Positions 35,118-42,889 of a stretch of DNA of 64,000 nucleotides are shown here, one piece after another. Where the stretch lies: NCBI GenBank assembly GCA_020851465.1, contig JADZCR010000002.1, forward strand, positions 213,081-277,080, in the 5' to 3' direction. This DNA comes from Phycisphaeraceae bacterium (GTDB lineage: Bacteria > Planctomycetota > Phycisphaerae > Phycisphaerales > Phycisphaeraceae). Positions within the stretch are counted from its first letter, which is position 1, and every line of letters starts with the position of its first letter. A program made the position numbers and the translations under genes. Under the pieces are notes generated by a model, which did no database searches, was not told the origin of the DNA, and was given only the letters and a program-made list of their open reading frames with translations.

Positions 35118-37019
35118 ATGGCCGACATGCCTATTCGCAAGCTGCCGCTGCTGCTGGTGAATCAGATCGCTGCGGGCGAGGTGATCGAGCGGCCGGCCAG
35201 TGTCGTCAAAGAACTCGTGGAAAACAGCCTCGACGCCGGCGCGAAGCGCATCGAAGTTGCCGTTGAGGATGGCGGCCGGGAGTTGATTCGTGTCAGCGAT
35301 GATGGCGGAGGCATCCCGTCGGATGAGTTGTCACTGGCGCTTGCACCTCACGCCACGAGCAAGCTTCAGACTCCCGATCAGCTTGCCGCGATCACAACCA
35401 TGGGATTCCGCGGCGAGGCATTGGCGTCCATCGCCAGTGTCAGCCGGATGCGTCTGACCAGCCGAGCGACAATCGATGGCAAGTCCGCTGAGTCCGGAGC
35501 ATACCTCCAGGCGTCCGGCGACTATGTGGGCGAAGTCACCCCCGATGCCTGCGCTCCGGGCACTGTCGTCGAAGTGCGAGACCTGTTTTTCAATACCCCC
35601 GCACGACGGAAGTTCATGCGTGCCGGGCCGACGGAGTTTGGTCACATCACCGAATTACTTGGTCGGCTCGCAATGGTCCGTCCGGATGTGTCGTTCACCC
35701 TCCTGCATAACGGCAAAAAATCACTTGAGGTCTTTGCAACTTCATCGCGTCGTCAGCGCTGTATCGATGTGTTGGGAGAGGAACTCGATGAAGCCATGCT
35801 CGAGTTCGAGCAGGAGGATATAAGCCCCGATGCAGTGATAGAAGAAAACAACCGCACCAAGCGCGCTCGTGTATGGGGGCTTGCCGGGCTGCCCGCGATT
35901 GCCCGCGCCACGGGCAAGTTTCAATACCTTTACCTCAACGGGCGACCGATCCGCGACCGCACGCTGACACACGCCATCAAAGAAGCCTATCGCGGCTTGA
36001 TCCCGCCGGATAAACAACCGGTCGCAGTAGTCTTTTTGGAAATCGATCCGCGCGCCGTCGATGTGAACGTGCACCCTGCTAAAGCTGAAGTCCGCTTCGG
36101 TGATCCCAATCGCTGGCACGGCCTGGCGCTCGCAGCAATGCGGCAGCGGTTGTTGGCGGGTGATCTGACGCCGAGCGTTGGGATGCCACCACTGGATACT
36201 TCCCGCGGATCGAGCATGTCGATCCCCCCGCCCCAAACCTCAACGCCGATCCCGCAAACCAATGCTGCGGCTTTTGTGGAGTACTTCCGCAGAATGGACC
36301 CGCAGCAGAAAAACTTTGTATATGAGGAAGTTCGCCGCGAGGTAGTCGGCAATTTATCCGATCAGTCCGTCTCTTTGCCGAACCCATCCGGGACGGAATC
36401 GGAGCTAGTTGCGCCCGTGCTGCGTGCGCAGGGTGTCCTTCAAGTTCATCAGAGCTATTTGGTGACGCAGGACGATCAGGGGCTGCTCATCGTCGATCAG
36501 CACGCACTGCATGAGCGGGTGATGTTCGAGGAGCTTCGCCGCCGCGTGCTGGCTCCGGGATCCACGCTGGAAAGTCAGCGGTTACTGATGCCTGCGGTCG
36601 TATCCGCCTCCGTAAAACGGCAGGCATTGATTGAGCAACTCAAGCCGCTCCTGGAGCGGATCGGCATCGAAGCTGAGCCAATCGGCAAAGATGCGGTCGC
36701 GGTTCATGCGTTTCCGTCATTCCTCTTCGACCGCAACGTGGACCCCGTCGAGTTTTGTGAGGAACTCCTCGATAAAGCTGAGGACGGTCAACTCGATCAA
36801 CCCAGCGTGAATACCGACGAAGCGGTGCTGCACGAGGTGCTGGATATGATGGCCTGCAAGGCAGCGGTGAAAGCTGGAGACGCCATGCGACCGGAAGAGC
36901 TCGCTGCACTTCTGGCGAAACGCGACGAAATCGAACGATCCAGTAACTGTCCGCATGGACGGCCGACTACCATCCGCCTGACACTCAAAGACCTGGAAAA
37001 ACAGTTCAAGCGAGTTTGA
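35118..37019 (+). CDS. mutL: DNA mismatch repair protein MutL, endonuclease type
   Basis: A 633-aa MutL. The GHKL ATPase motifs are ELVENSLDAG (residues 32-41), DDGGGI (61-66) and GFRGEAL (96-102), followed by the transducer domain with YLYLNGRPIRDRTL. The C-terminal domain has the endonuclease motif DQHALHERVMFE at about residues 460-471, fitting DQHA(X)2E(X)4E, plus MACKAAVKAG and CPHGRPT. This is the MutH-independent nicking form used by most bacteria outside the gammaproteobacteria. ATG 35118 and ATG 35127 are both possible. mutS is not in the window. Confidence 0.95.
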   Translation: MADMPIRKLPLLLVNQIAAGEVIERPASVVKELVENSLDAGAKRIEVAVEDGGRELIRVSDDGGGIPSDELSLALAPHATSKLQTPDQLAAITTMGFRGEALASIASVSRMRLTSRATIDGKSAESGAYLQASGDYVGEVTPDACAPGTVVEVRDLFFNTPARRKFMRAGPTEFGHITELLGRLAMVRPDVSFTLLHNGKKSLEVFATSSRRQRCIDVLGEELDEAMLEFEQEDISPDAVIEENNRTKRARVWGLAGLPAIARATGKFQYLYLNGRPIRDRTLTHAIKEAYRGLIPPDKQPVAVVFLEIDPRAVDVNVHPAKAEVRFGDPNRWHGLALAAMRQRLLAGDLTPSVGMPPLDTSRGSSMSIPPPQTSTPIPQTNAAAFVEYFRRMDPQQKNFVYEEVRREVVGNLSDQSVSLPNPSGTESELVAPVLRAQGVLQVHQSYLVTQDDQGLLIVDQHALHERVMFEELRRRVLAPGSTLESQRLLMPAVVSASVKRQALIEQLKPLLERIGIEAEPIGKDAVAVHAFPSFLFDRNVDPVEFCEELLDKAEDGQLDQPSVNTDEAVLHEVLDMMACKAAVKAGDAMRPEELAALLAKRDEIERSSNCPHGRPTTIRLTLKDLEKQFKRV

Positions 37020-37148
37020 GCAGCCCACGACATCGCCGCACGTCAATCATCACAACCCGGAAGCCCGTCGATTGACTCCAATAACACGGGGTATCGGAGC
37101 AGTTCTGCAAGTGACACGGCATCGTACTCTCATCGGTAGAATCTTCGT

Positions 37149-37469
37149 ATGGTCAAATTCGGAGCGATCAAGCGACAGCACGGCCGAATCGACGGACTCG
37201 ATGAGTTGCTCGATCGGATCATCCGTGAGTGTCCTCACGTTTCGCGGATCGTCCCCGGCCGCATGGGTCGCAAGCGAGGCAATACTCCCGCCAAACTCAA
37301 GATCCAATATGAAACCGCGGGAAATGCTGCCGCCTCCGCGGGTAAACCGGCAACTGGTCTCAAGTGCATCTACACCAAGGCGGGCAGTTGGCAGGAAGTT
37401 TTTCTGATCTGCGGAAACACAGCGGCAGCACGTCAATGGCTTGAGAGACAACCGTTCACCGATACCTGA
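37149..37469 (+). CDS. Small basic conserved protein, DUF2103-like
   Basis: A 106-aa protein beginning MVKFGAIKRQHGRIDGLDEL, then PHVSRIVPGRMGRKRGN and a C-terminal GLKCIYTKAGSWQEVFLICG. The pattern of HGRIDGLDELL, VSRIIPGR and xQEVFLVC matches my recollection of DUF2103 proteins, small proteins suggested to bind metal or nucleic acid. Its high Arg/Lys content fits nucleic-acid binding but no function is established. It follows mutL by 129 bp on the same strand. The start has no clear ribosome-binding site. An overlapping frame on the opposite strand is rejected as a shadow. Confidence 0.6.
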   Translation: MVKFGAIKRQHGRIDGLDELLDRIIRECPHVSRIVPGRMGRKRGNTPAKLKIQYETAGNAAASAGKPATGLKCIYTKAGSWQEVFLICGNTAAARQWLERQPFTDT

Positions 37470-37689
37470 TACAAATCTACGGGTTTCTATTCAACGATCC
37501 TTATTCGGTTCGTAAACGACACAACAACGAGCTGCAACAACCCGAATCCTCTTCGTGGTGGAACTGCACAATATATTTTTTCGCGTTATCACGTTATGAC
37601 TATGAATGGTTCAGACTGCGTATGATTGCCGTATGGTGAGCGGTTTCGGTCACATGAAGTATTGACAGACCAGCGGAGATGTTTCTGTC

Positions 37690-38361
37690 ATGACGAAAGC
37701 CACCGCGATTGATCGCCCATCAAAAATCCTGATCGTCGATGACCATCCTATTGTCCGCCAGGGGCTGGCCAGGCTCATCGAGGAGCAGCCGGGTTTCAGC
37801 GTGTGCGGACAGGCGGAAGGGGCTGCCGATACCCTTGAGCTGTTCGAAGCTACTCAGCCGGATCTGATCATCGTGGATATTTCGCTCAAAGATGTTGGCG
37901 GCATCGAGTTGATCAAACAAATCAAATCACGCAATCCGAACACTCTGATGCTTGTCTCGTCAATGCACGATGAGTCGCTGTATGCAGAGCGTGCTTTGCG
38001 CGCTGGGGCCAGAGGCTATATCAACAAAGAGGAGGCCATCGAAAAAATGATGGCTGCGATCAAAACCATCCTCAGCGGCAAGGTCTATCTGAGTGAACGG
38101 ATGACCGACCAACTGCTTCATCGTGCTGTCACACCCAGCGACGGGATTCAGACTTCTCCCGTCGAGAGTCTTTCCGACCGCGAGCTCGAAGTCTTTGAAT
38201 TCATCGGCGACGGCCTGACCACAAGGCAGATCGCCAGAAAATTATTTCTAAGCACGAAAACGATCGAGACCTATCGCGAACACATCAAAAGCAAGCTCAA
38301 TGTCAAGAGCAGTACTGAACTGGTCCACTTCGCGGTGCGCTGGCGATTGGAAAAAGAGTAA
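37690..38361 (+). CDS. NarL/FixJ-type response regulator
   Basis: A 223-aa two-domain transcription factor. The receiver domain has the acidic pair in ILIVDDHPIVRQG, the phosphorylation site Asp63 in LIIVDISLKD, and the switch Lys in GYINKEEA. A LuxR-type helix-turn-helix at about residues 158-218 reads LSDRELEVFEFIGDGLTTRQ then IARKLFLSTKTIETYREHIK. It should bind DNA as a dimer after phosphorylation. No histidine kinase adjoins it; the nearest one in the window is at 56580 and there is no evidence they pair. The 220-bp gap upstream holds no gene; an AT-rich stretch at 37560-37610 could be its promoter. Confidence 0.92.
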   Translation: MTKATAIDRPSKILIVDDHPIVRQGLARLIEEQPGFSVCGQAEGAADTLELFEATQPDLIIVDISLKDVGGIELIKQIKSRNPNTLMLVSSMHDESLYAERALRAGARGYINKEEAIEKMMAAIKTILSGKVYLSERMTDQLLHRAVTPSDGIQTSPVESLSDRELEVFEFIGDGLTTRQIARKLFLSTKTIETYREHIKSKLNVKSSTELVHFAVRWRLEKE

Positions 38362-38433
38362 GGGAACACTCTCGATTGATGAAACACGCGAGTACGAAAG
38401 ACGACCCCTGCCAGCCGGAGAGATACTAAATCC

Positions 38434-39666
38434 TTAAATGGTTGCGAGGACATCAGCCAGCAGTTCCTGCCGCCACCCTCTGGTAAGCCGTGAGTCTTCT
38501 GTAATGCCAGCCGTGCGTAGAGCCAGTAATCGAGCGATTTCCCGCTTGCTTGCCACAAGTGCCGGGGCGATGGTCCGATCCGCGGCACGTGTCTGAATCA
38601 TGGTCCAGAACGACTCCACGCGATCACGGTCCGCGGAGACTAACGGGCTGTTCTCCTGGATCGGCGGTTCCTTCATCGCTGCCTGCGTCAAATCCACGAT
38701 CGTCTGCCCCCAGACATCCTCGACAGGCCGGGGCAGATGTCGAATCCGCGCCAGGTCCGCTACTGTTCGTGCCGGCGAACGGGACAGTGTGAGAAGCACG
38801 CCGTCATTGACCAGTGATCGGGGTGGAACATCCGCCTCGCGTGCGGACTGTTCGCGCCAGGCGAGCAGAGCCCGCAACACATTTTTCTGTCGCGGCCGAA
38901 GAATCTCAACGCCGCGCACCCGCAGTCGCGATGATTGGGGATCAAACTCATAAAGCGAGCGATCGGTCAGCACGCTGCATTCTTCCTCAGCCCATGAAGC
39001 ATTACCTCGCAAATCCAATTGCTTGCCTAGCTCGTGCCGCACCAATGGCAGGTATCGCACGTCATTGGCGGCGTACTGAGTCTGAATCGGAGACAGCGGC
39101 CGATAGTCCCATTGACTGAATTTCAAACCCTGTCCGACATCTCCACTGGTCAGATGTAACGCGAGTTTCCCCATGGCGATGGGATACGTCTGGCCGATGA
39201 ACCCAGCCGCGATTTGAGTATCAAAAACTCGTTGTGGCGGCTTCCCAAGATGTCTCAATACCGGCTCGAGATCCTGCACCCCTGCGTGAACGATTTTTTC
39301 TACCGCATCATCCGCCAGCAAAGCCCAGAACGGTTGCAGGTCTAATCCCGCGAGTGGATCGACCAGCGTCACTTTTTTTGTTGTTGCGACCTGCACCAGA
39401 CAGAGCCTGGGAAAGTAACTCTGTTCTCCGATGAACTCACTGTCATAGGCAAACCGTCCCGCATCGCGCAGCTCGCCAATAAGCCTGGTTAAACCCACCC
39501 GGTCCTGCACGATCTCCGGCACATTCGTCGGCACGAGGGGGTGGTCAAGGACAGCCGGAGGCGGAGCTGGCGTATTGTGGGCTTCGTGGTGACTCCGCAT
39601 TCTGTGCGTGCTGCGGTAGCCGTTCCATCTGGCTGGCTTCGAGGGTTGAGAATGCTGATCGGGCAT
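38434..39666 (-). CDS. rnd: Ribonuclease D-like 3'-5' exonuclease with HRDC domain
   Basis: A 410-aa protein. The DEDDy exonuclease domain spans about residues 55-235: motif I FAYDSEFIGE, motif II IVHAGVQDLEPVL and motif III YAANDVRYLPLV with the catalytic Tyr/Asp pattern. An HRDC domain follows at about residues 265-340 (ALLAWREQSAREADVPPRSL). RNase D trims the 3' ends of tRNA and other small RNAs. The first 45 residues are Pro/His-rich and poorly conserved, so a later start such as Met23 is possible. The Fur box lies about 140 bp upstream, but more probably serves the opposite direction. Confidence 0.9.
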   Translation of the reverse strand: MPDQHSQPSKPARWNGYRSTHRMRSHHEAHNTPAPPPAVLDHPLVPTNVPEIVQDRVGLTRLIGELRDAGRFAYDSEFIGEQSYFPRLCLVQVATTKKVTLVDPLAGLDLQPFWALLADDAVEKIVHAGVQDLEPVLRHLGKPPQRVFDTQIAAGFIGQTYPIAMGKLALHLTSGDVGQGLKFSQWDYRPLSPIQTQYAANDVRYLPLVRHELGKQLDLRGNASWAEEECSVLTDRSLYEFDPQSSRLRVRGVEILRPRQKNVLRALLAWREQSAREADVPPRSLVNDGVLLTLSRSPARTVADLARIRHLPRPVEDVWGQTIVDLTQAAMKEPPIQENSPLVSADRDRVESFWTMIQTRAADRTIAPALVASKREIARLLALRTAGITEDSRLTRGWRQELLADVLATI

Positions 39667-39781
39667 GGGGGCGGGACATTTTAGCGAGGAAGGTTTCCAG
39701 CCTTTTTATCCGTGTCAAGCGGTAGTTTTCCCGTTCCGAATCACCGCAACGATTTTTTCTGCCCATTTCACGGTACGTGAC

Positions 39782-39821
39782 TTGACAAACCACAAAACTT
39801 AAATGAGAATGATTATCATTC
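39782..39821 (+). promoter_or_regulatory. Fur box overlapping a TTGACA promoter
   Basis: TGAGAATGATTATCA at 39804-39818 matches the 7-1-7 Fur consensus TGATAATnATTATCA at all but one base. It sits in a 23-bp palindrome (39803-39825) with one mismatched pair. A perfect -35 hexamer TTGACA is at 39782-39787; 17 bp further on, GAGAAT (39805-39810) could be the -10 and lies inside the box, so Fur-iron would block polymerase. The direction of transcription would be rightward. The first gene to the right starts at 40333. Confidence 0.75.
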
Positions 39822-40189
39822 GCATAATTGGCATGTAATTGGTTACAAAATTATCCCCATCAATTACGGCTGGGTATCGAGCTTTGATGTTTGCATCAGA
39901 ACTGTACGTAAGTAGGAAAGGAGACTAGGGCCAGGGATTTTGATGATCGGACGCATCTGCGGATAAAACCAGTTGTGTTCAATGCAGCATCCGTCGTTTA
40001 TGTCATCTTGGTAAACCAGCGTTGAAACAGCCAGCGGACAACAGAATCGAAAATTGGAATCACACAAAATCCGTAAAGTTTTTCTCTGAATTTTTGATTA
40101 ATTACTGAATTCAATCGGTTCCGTGGATCGCCCCCGCATGTAGTCGCTGATTTGCTGAGTTGTAGCGTGTTTTTGGAAGCTTTTTCGCT
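39822..40189 (+). other. Intergenic stretch downstream of the Fur-box promoter, no credible CDS
   Basis: This AT-richer stretch has only one short minus-strand frame without family features. If the Fur-box promoter fires rightward, this sequence is transcribed. It may be a 5' leader of the PEP-CTERM gene or a small RNA. No clear hairpin plus T-run is seen; the most T-rich part is 40079-40103. Confidence 0.4.
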
Positions 40190-40195
40190 TATAAT
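40190..40195 (+). promoter_or_regulatory. TATAAT -10 box upstream of the PEP-CTERM gene
   Basis: A perfect TATAAT preceded by GCT lies 137 bp before the chosen start codon. No good -35 box is found at 16-18 bp. A leader of about 130 nt would result, similar to the long leaders of the two prepilin-like genes. Confidence 0.35.
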
Positions 40196-40257
40196 GGAGT
40201 ACTCCCGCCTCGTTGTTTGATTGAAAAAAGATCATGAGTTATTGGAATCCTCGTCGC

Positions 40258-40317
40258 GCTTGTCGGATGTGCATCCGGCAAGCAACACGGTTCGCAGGTT
40301 ATGCGGGCGCATCCCGC
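40258..40317 (+). promoter_or_regulatory. Two hairpins in the leader of the PEP-CTERM gene
   Basis: GCTTGTCGGATG pairs with CATCCGGCAAGC (40258-40283; 12 bp, one G-U-type pair, 2-nt loop). A second stem GCGGG/CCCGC around 5 nt lies at 40303-40317, four bases before the Shine-Dalgarno GGAGAG. They may modulate translation or mRNA stability. If translation started at 40234 instead, they would be inside coding sequence. Confidence 0.45.
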
Positions 40318-40332
40318 AATGGAGAGTGTGAA

Positions 40333-41097
40333 ATGTTTCGTCGAGTCTTGTCTGCCTTAGTGCTAGCTGCTGTTACCGGTCTGCTGAGTCCATTCGCCCG
40401 CGCGGATGTACTCACGCTCCAACCCGATGCAACGGGTGTTGATGACGTGTTTCTCTATGCTGGGTTTCCAACCACTAATTTCCAGGTTGGTTTCCCCACC
40501 TACGCGCCGCTGCTGGGAGCTTCTTATTTCCCCATCGGAGGTGACCATACTACGCAGAGCTACATTCGTTTCAGTGACTTCAGCAGTCTGCCCGTGTTTA
40601 ACCAAAACGAGGTGGCTTCCGTCACGCTGGGACTGACGACGCGCCCGATTCTTGCAGGCACAGGCGAAGACCCGAATAGCAGCAACCCAGTCACGATCTC
40701 GTTGTATGAAGTTTCGGCCGATTGGTCGGAAAACACACTGACCTGGAATAACAAGCCGGGTATCGGCCTGTCTCCGCTGAGCACAAACACGATCACAGCG
40801 GTGGCGGCGGATAATTCCATCGTGTCCACCTGGAACATTCCCGTTGCCCTCTTCCTTAGCTGGCTGAACTCACCCTCCACAAACTACGGCGTGGCGATCA
40901 CCCGTGATGCCGCCGACTGGCGCGGTGCCGGCCCGCCACCGGACGACTACGGAGTCATGTTCCGTTCGTCGGACTACGCGACCGCTAGCGCAAGGCCGTT
41001 CCTGCAAATTGTCACTGCCCCAATTCCTGAACCGACCTCCTTCGCAGTTTTGGTGCTGGGCGCCACTCTGGTACAGTCGCGGCGGCGGCGAGCTTGA
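40333..41097 (+). CDS. PEP-CTERM surface protein with DNRLRE domain
   Basis: A 254-aa secreted protein. The signal peptide is MFRRVLSALVLAAVTGLL with cleavage near ARA/D. The body has the DNRLRE (CBM96-like) pattern: a Q-S-Y-I-R-F segment, then VSADWSENTLTWNNKPGI. The C-terminus PIPEPTSFAVLVLGATLV then SRRRRA is a PEP-CTERM signal (PEP, hydrophobic helix, Arg cluster), which exosortase recognises and cleaves for surface or exopolysaccharide-linked display. GGAGAG 6 nt before ATG 40333 and the signal peptide decide the start; an in-frame ATG at 40234 would bury the signal. No exosortase gene is in the window. It may be under the Fur-box promoter about 500 bp upstream. Confidence 0.88.
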   Translation: MFRRVLSALVLAAVTGLLSPFARADVLTLQPDATGVDDVFLYAGFPTTNFQVGFPTYAPLLGASYFPIGGDHTTQSYIRFSDFSSLPVFNQNEVASVTLGLTTRPILAGTGEDPNSSNPVTISLYEVSADWSENTLTWNNKPGIGLSPLSTNTITAVAADNSIVSTWNIPVALFLSWLNSPSTNYGVAITRDAADWRGAGPPPDDYGVMFRSSDYATASARPFLQIVTAPIPEPTSFAVLVLGATLVQSRRRRA

Positions 41098-41157
41098 TTC
41101 AACTTTCTTTAACCGGATGGATCTGCTTTCGGGGAGATATGGCTGGAGTCAAGGACC

Positions 41158-41979
41158 GTGACGAAATACCAGTCTGATCGCTGGAATAACCTGGAATCCC
41201 GGCAAGGTGCGCACCCATCGGCTGATCGGATCACGCAACGGGGGCGGGGACGCGGCAAATGCGCGTTCACGCTCCTGGAGCTCCTCGTGGTCATTTCGAT
41301 CATCACCATTCTGGTTGCGATCATTTTGCCGGCATTGAGCAAAGCTCGCGCTGTCGCAGAAAAGATCAAATGCGGCAGCGCGCTGAAGCAATCAGGCGTG
41401 GCGCTGGCCGCTTATATCACCGACTGGCGCGACACTCTTCCTTACATTGACTCAGCTCTTTTCAAACCGGACGGCTCACGCGATTTCAATGCTGATCCAT
41501 TCGATGCTGCACTTTATCCTCATGAATGGCCTCAGACGATGAAGGACTACTTCACCGACCTGAGCATCATGCGGTGCCCTTCACAGATTCTGGGATATCC
41601 CGAATCCAACGTAAAAATTTCGTATCGTTTCTCCTCCGCGGATAATCTCAACGGCATCCCGGAGACGGTTGATCAGCTCCGCAACCCCATCAGCGGAGTC
41701 GATTACAACTGGGACCTGAAATATCTCAACGGTCGCAGGTACGACATGCTCACCAAGGATGAGAGTTATCTTCCTGATGGGGCGGAAGGCTGGCCGCTGA
41801 TTCGAAGTTCCGGCCCCTATTACCTCATCCGCGATTTTCTCAACCAGCAAGGCGGTCTGACCGGACCGTGGCTGACCCCGCACTTTGGGTATTTCAACCA
41901 ACTCATGCTCGACCTGCATGTCGTCCTGATCAAGACTGACAACTACCACGGCCTGACGGATGACAAGGACGGAGATTGA
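41158..41979 (+). CDS. Prepilin-type secreted protein with Ala at the cleavage site
   Basis: A 273-aa protein with CAFTLLELLVVISIITILVA at residues 35-54. The leader before cleavage is long (36 residues, basic) and the residue before Phe is Ala, not the usual Gly; PilD-type peptidases tolerate Ala poorly but detectably. After the helix comes a globular domain of the planctomycete prepilin-like type (KCGSALKQSGVALAAYITDW, then MRCPSQ). The start appears to be GTG 41158 with AAGGA just upstream; no ATG lies between it and the hydrophobic helix. It is 60 bp after the PEP-CTERM gene and 50 bp before the heme oxygenase gene. Confidence 0.83.
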   Translation: MTKYQSDRWNNLESRQGAHPSADRITQRGRGRGKCAFTLLELLVVISIITILVAIILPALSKARAVAEKIKCGSALKQSGVALAAYITDWRDTLPYIDSALFKPDGSRDFNADPFDAALYPHEWPQTMKDYFTDLSIMRCPSQILGYPESNVKISYRFSSADNLNGIPETVDQLRNPISGVDYNWDLKYLNGRRYDMLTKDESYLPDGAEGWPLIRSSGPYYLIRDFLNQQGGLTGPWLTPHFGYFNQLMLDLHVVLIKTDNYHGLTDDKDGD

Positions 41980-42029
41980 GTATCGGGGTACTCGCTCCTG
42001 AATCACAATCCTTACCGAAAGAAATATTC

Positions 42030-42710
42030 ATGAGTTCCATAGCATCAAATCCTCCATTGACATTGCAATTGCGTGAACACACGGCCCAGCATCACAAGAA
42101 TGCTGAGGGACGCGCATTGGAACGCTCTCTTGCCGCCGGCACACTGCCGCGAGATTTGTACCTGGCCATGCTCGGCCAGCGTTACCTCATCCATCGCGTG
42201 CTGGAAAAGCATCTGGCGAACCTGAACACGACCGCGCCGGAAGTATCCGTGTTAATCGATCAACAACAGTTTCTCGCCCCGCATGCCGAGGCTGATCTGC
42301 GTCACTTTGGCGTCAATATCAGCTCCATCACTCCGCTTAAATCCACCCAGCAACTTTGTGAGCAGATCGATCAAACCGCAGCTAAGAACCCGACCGCACT
42401 GGTAGGTGTTCACTACGTCTTTGAGGGCAGTAAAAACGGTGCCCGTTATCTTTGCCGCATCGTTCGACAGGCTTACGGCCTCCATACCGCTGACGGCGTC
42501 CGCTACATGGATCCGCATGGTGAACAGCAGCGACCGCTGTGGGAGCAATTCAAACAGCGTCTGGACAGTCTGCCCCTTGAACAAGATCGCATAACGGAAA
42601 TTGTGGCGGCAGCGGCAACCACCTTTGACGGTATCAGCGCAATCGACGATGAGTTGATGGCTGGTGCTCCTCCGGTCTCCGCATCGCCGGGACATGCGCA
42701 TCGCCATTGA
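42030..42710 (+). CDS. Heme oxygenase-like (biliverdin-forming) enzyme
   Basis: A 226-aa all-helical protein of the heme oxygenase family. The N-terminal LREHTAQHHKNAEGRALER contains the candidate proximal heme-ligand histidine, and the distal helix pattern is VHYVFEGSKNGARYLCRIV, matching the Y-V-x-E-G-S-x-x-G-x-R signature. It would oxidise heme to biliverdin, CO and Fe2+, either for iron recovery or bilin synthesis. I chose ATG 42030; the frame from TTG 41976 overlaps the previous stop. The C-terminus is His-rich (GHAHRH). A Fur box lies 2.2 kb upstream on the same strand, consistent with but not proof of iron control. Confidence 0.8.
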   Translation: MSSIASNPPLTLQLREHTAQHHKNAEGRALERSLAAGTLPRDLYLAMLGQRYLIHRVLEKHLANLNTTAPEVSVLIDQQQFLAPHAEADLRHFGVNISSITPLKSTQQLCEQIDQTAAKNPTALVGVHYVFEGSKNGARYLCRIVRQAYGLHTADGVRYMDPHGEQQRPLWEQFKQRLDSLPLEQDRITEIVAAAATTFDGISAIDDELMAGAPPVSASPGHAHRH

Positions 42711-42889
42711 CCGGTTACGGATCTCCAACGCAGCTGTGTAAAGCAATCACATGCGCTGAAAGAGGTTGGTTTTTCCTACCGTCAGCCGTTGGAATTTAAT
42801 TCATCAGACGGCTACGAATTTATATCAATCTGACCGGGGCGGATCGTGGGAGAATTGTTTACAAGTGTTGAACCCGCACGGGAAAACTC

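Noticed and set aside
39864..40067. Minus-strand 67-codon frame downstream of the Fur box
   Set aside because: No start signal or conserved pattern, and it runs against the Fur-box promoter.
40234..40332. N-terminal extension of the PEP-CTERM gene from ATG 40234
   Set aside because: It would bury the signal peptide and cover two hairpins; ATG 40333 has a proper Shine-Dalgarno sequence.
41976..42029. TTG start extending the heme oxygenase gene
   Set aside because: It overlaps the preceding stop codon and adds residues unlike the family; ATG 42030 gives the expected N-terminus.
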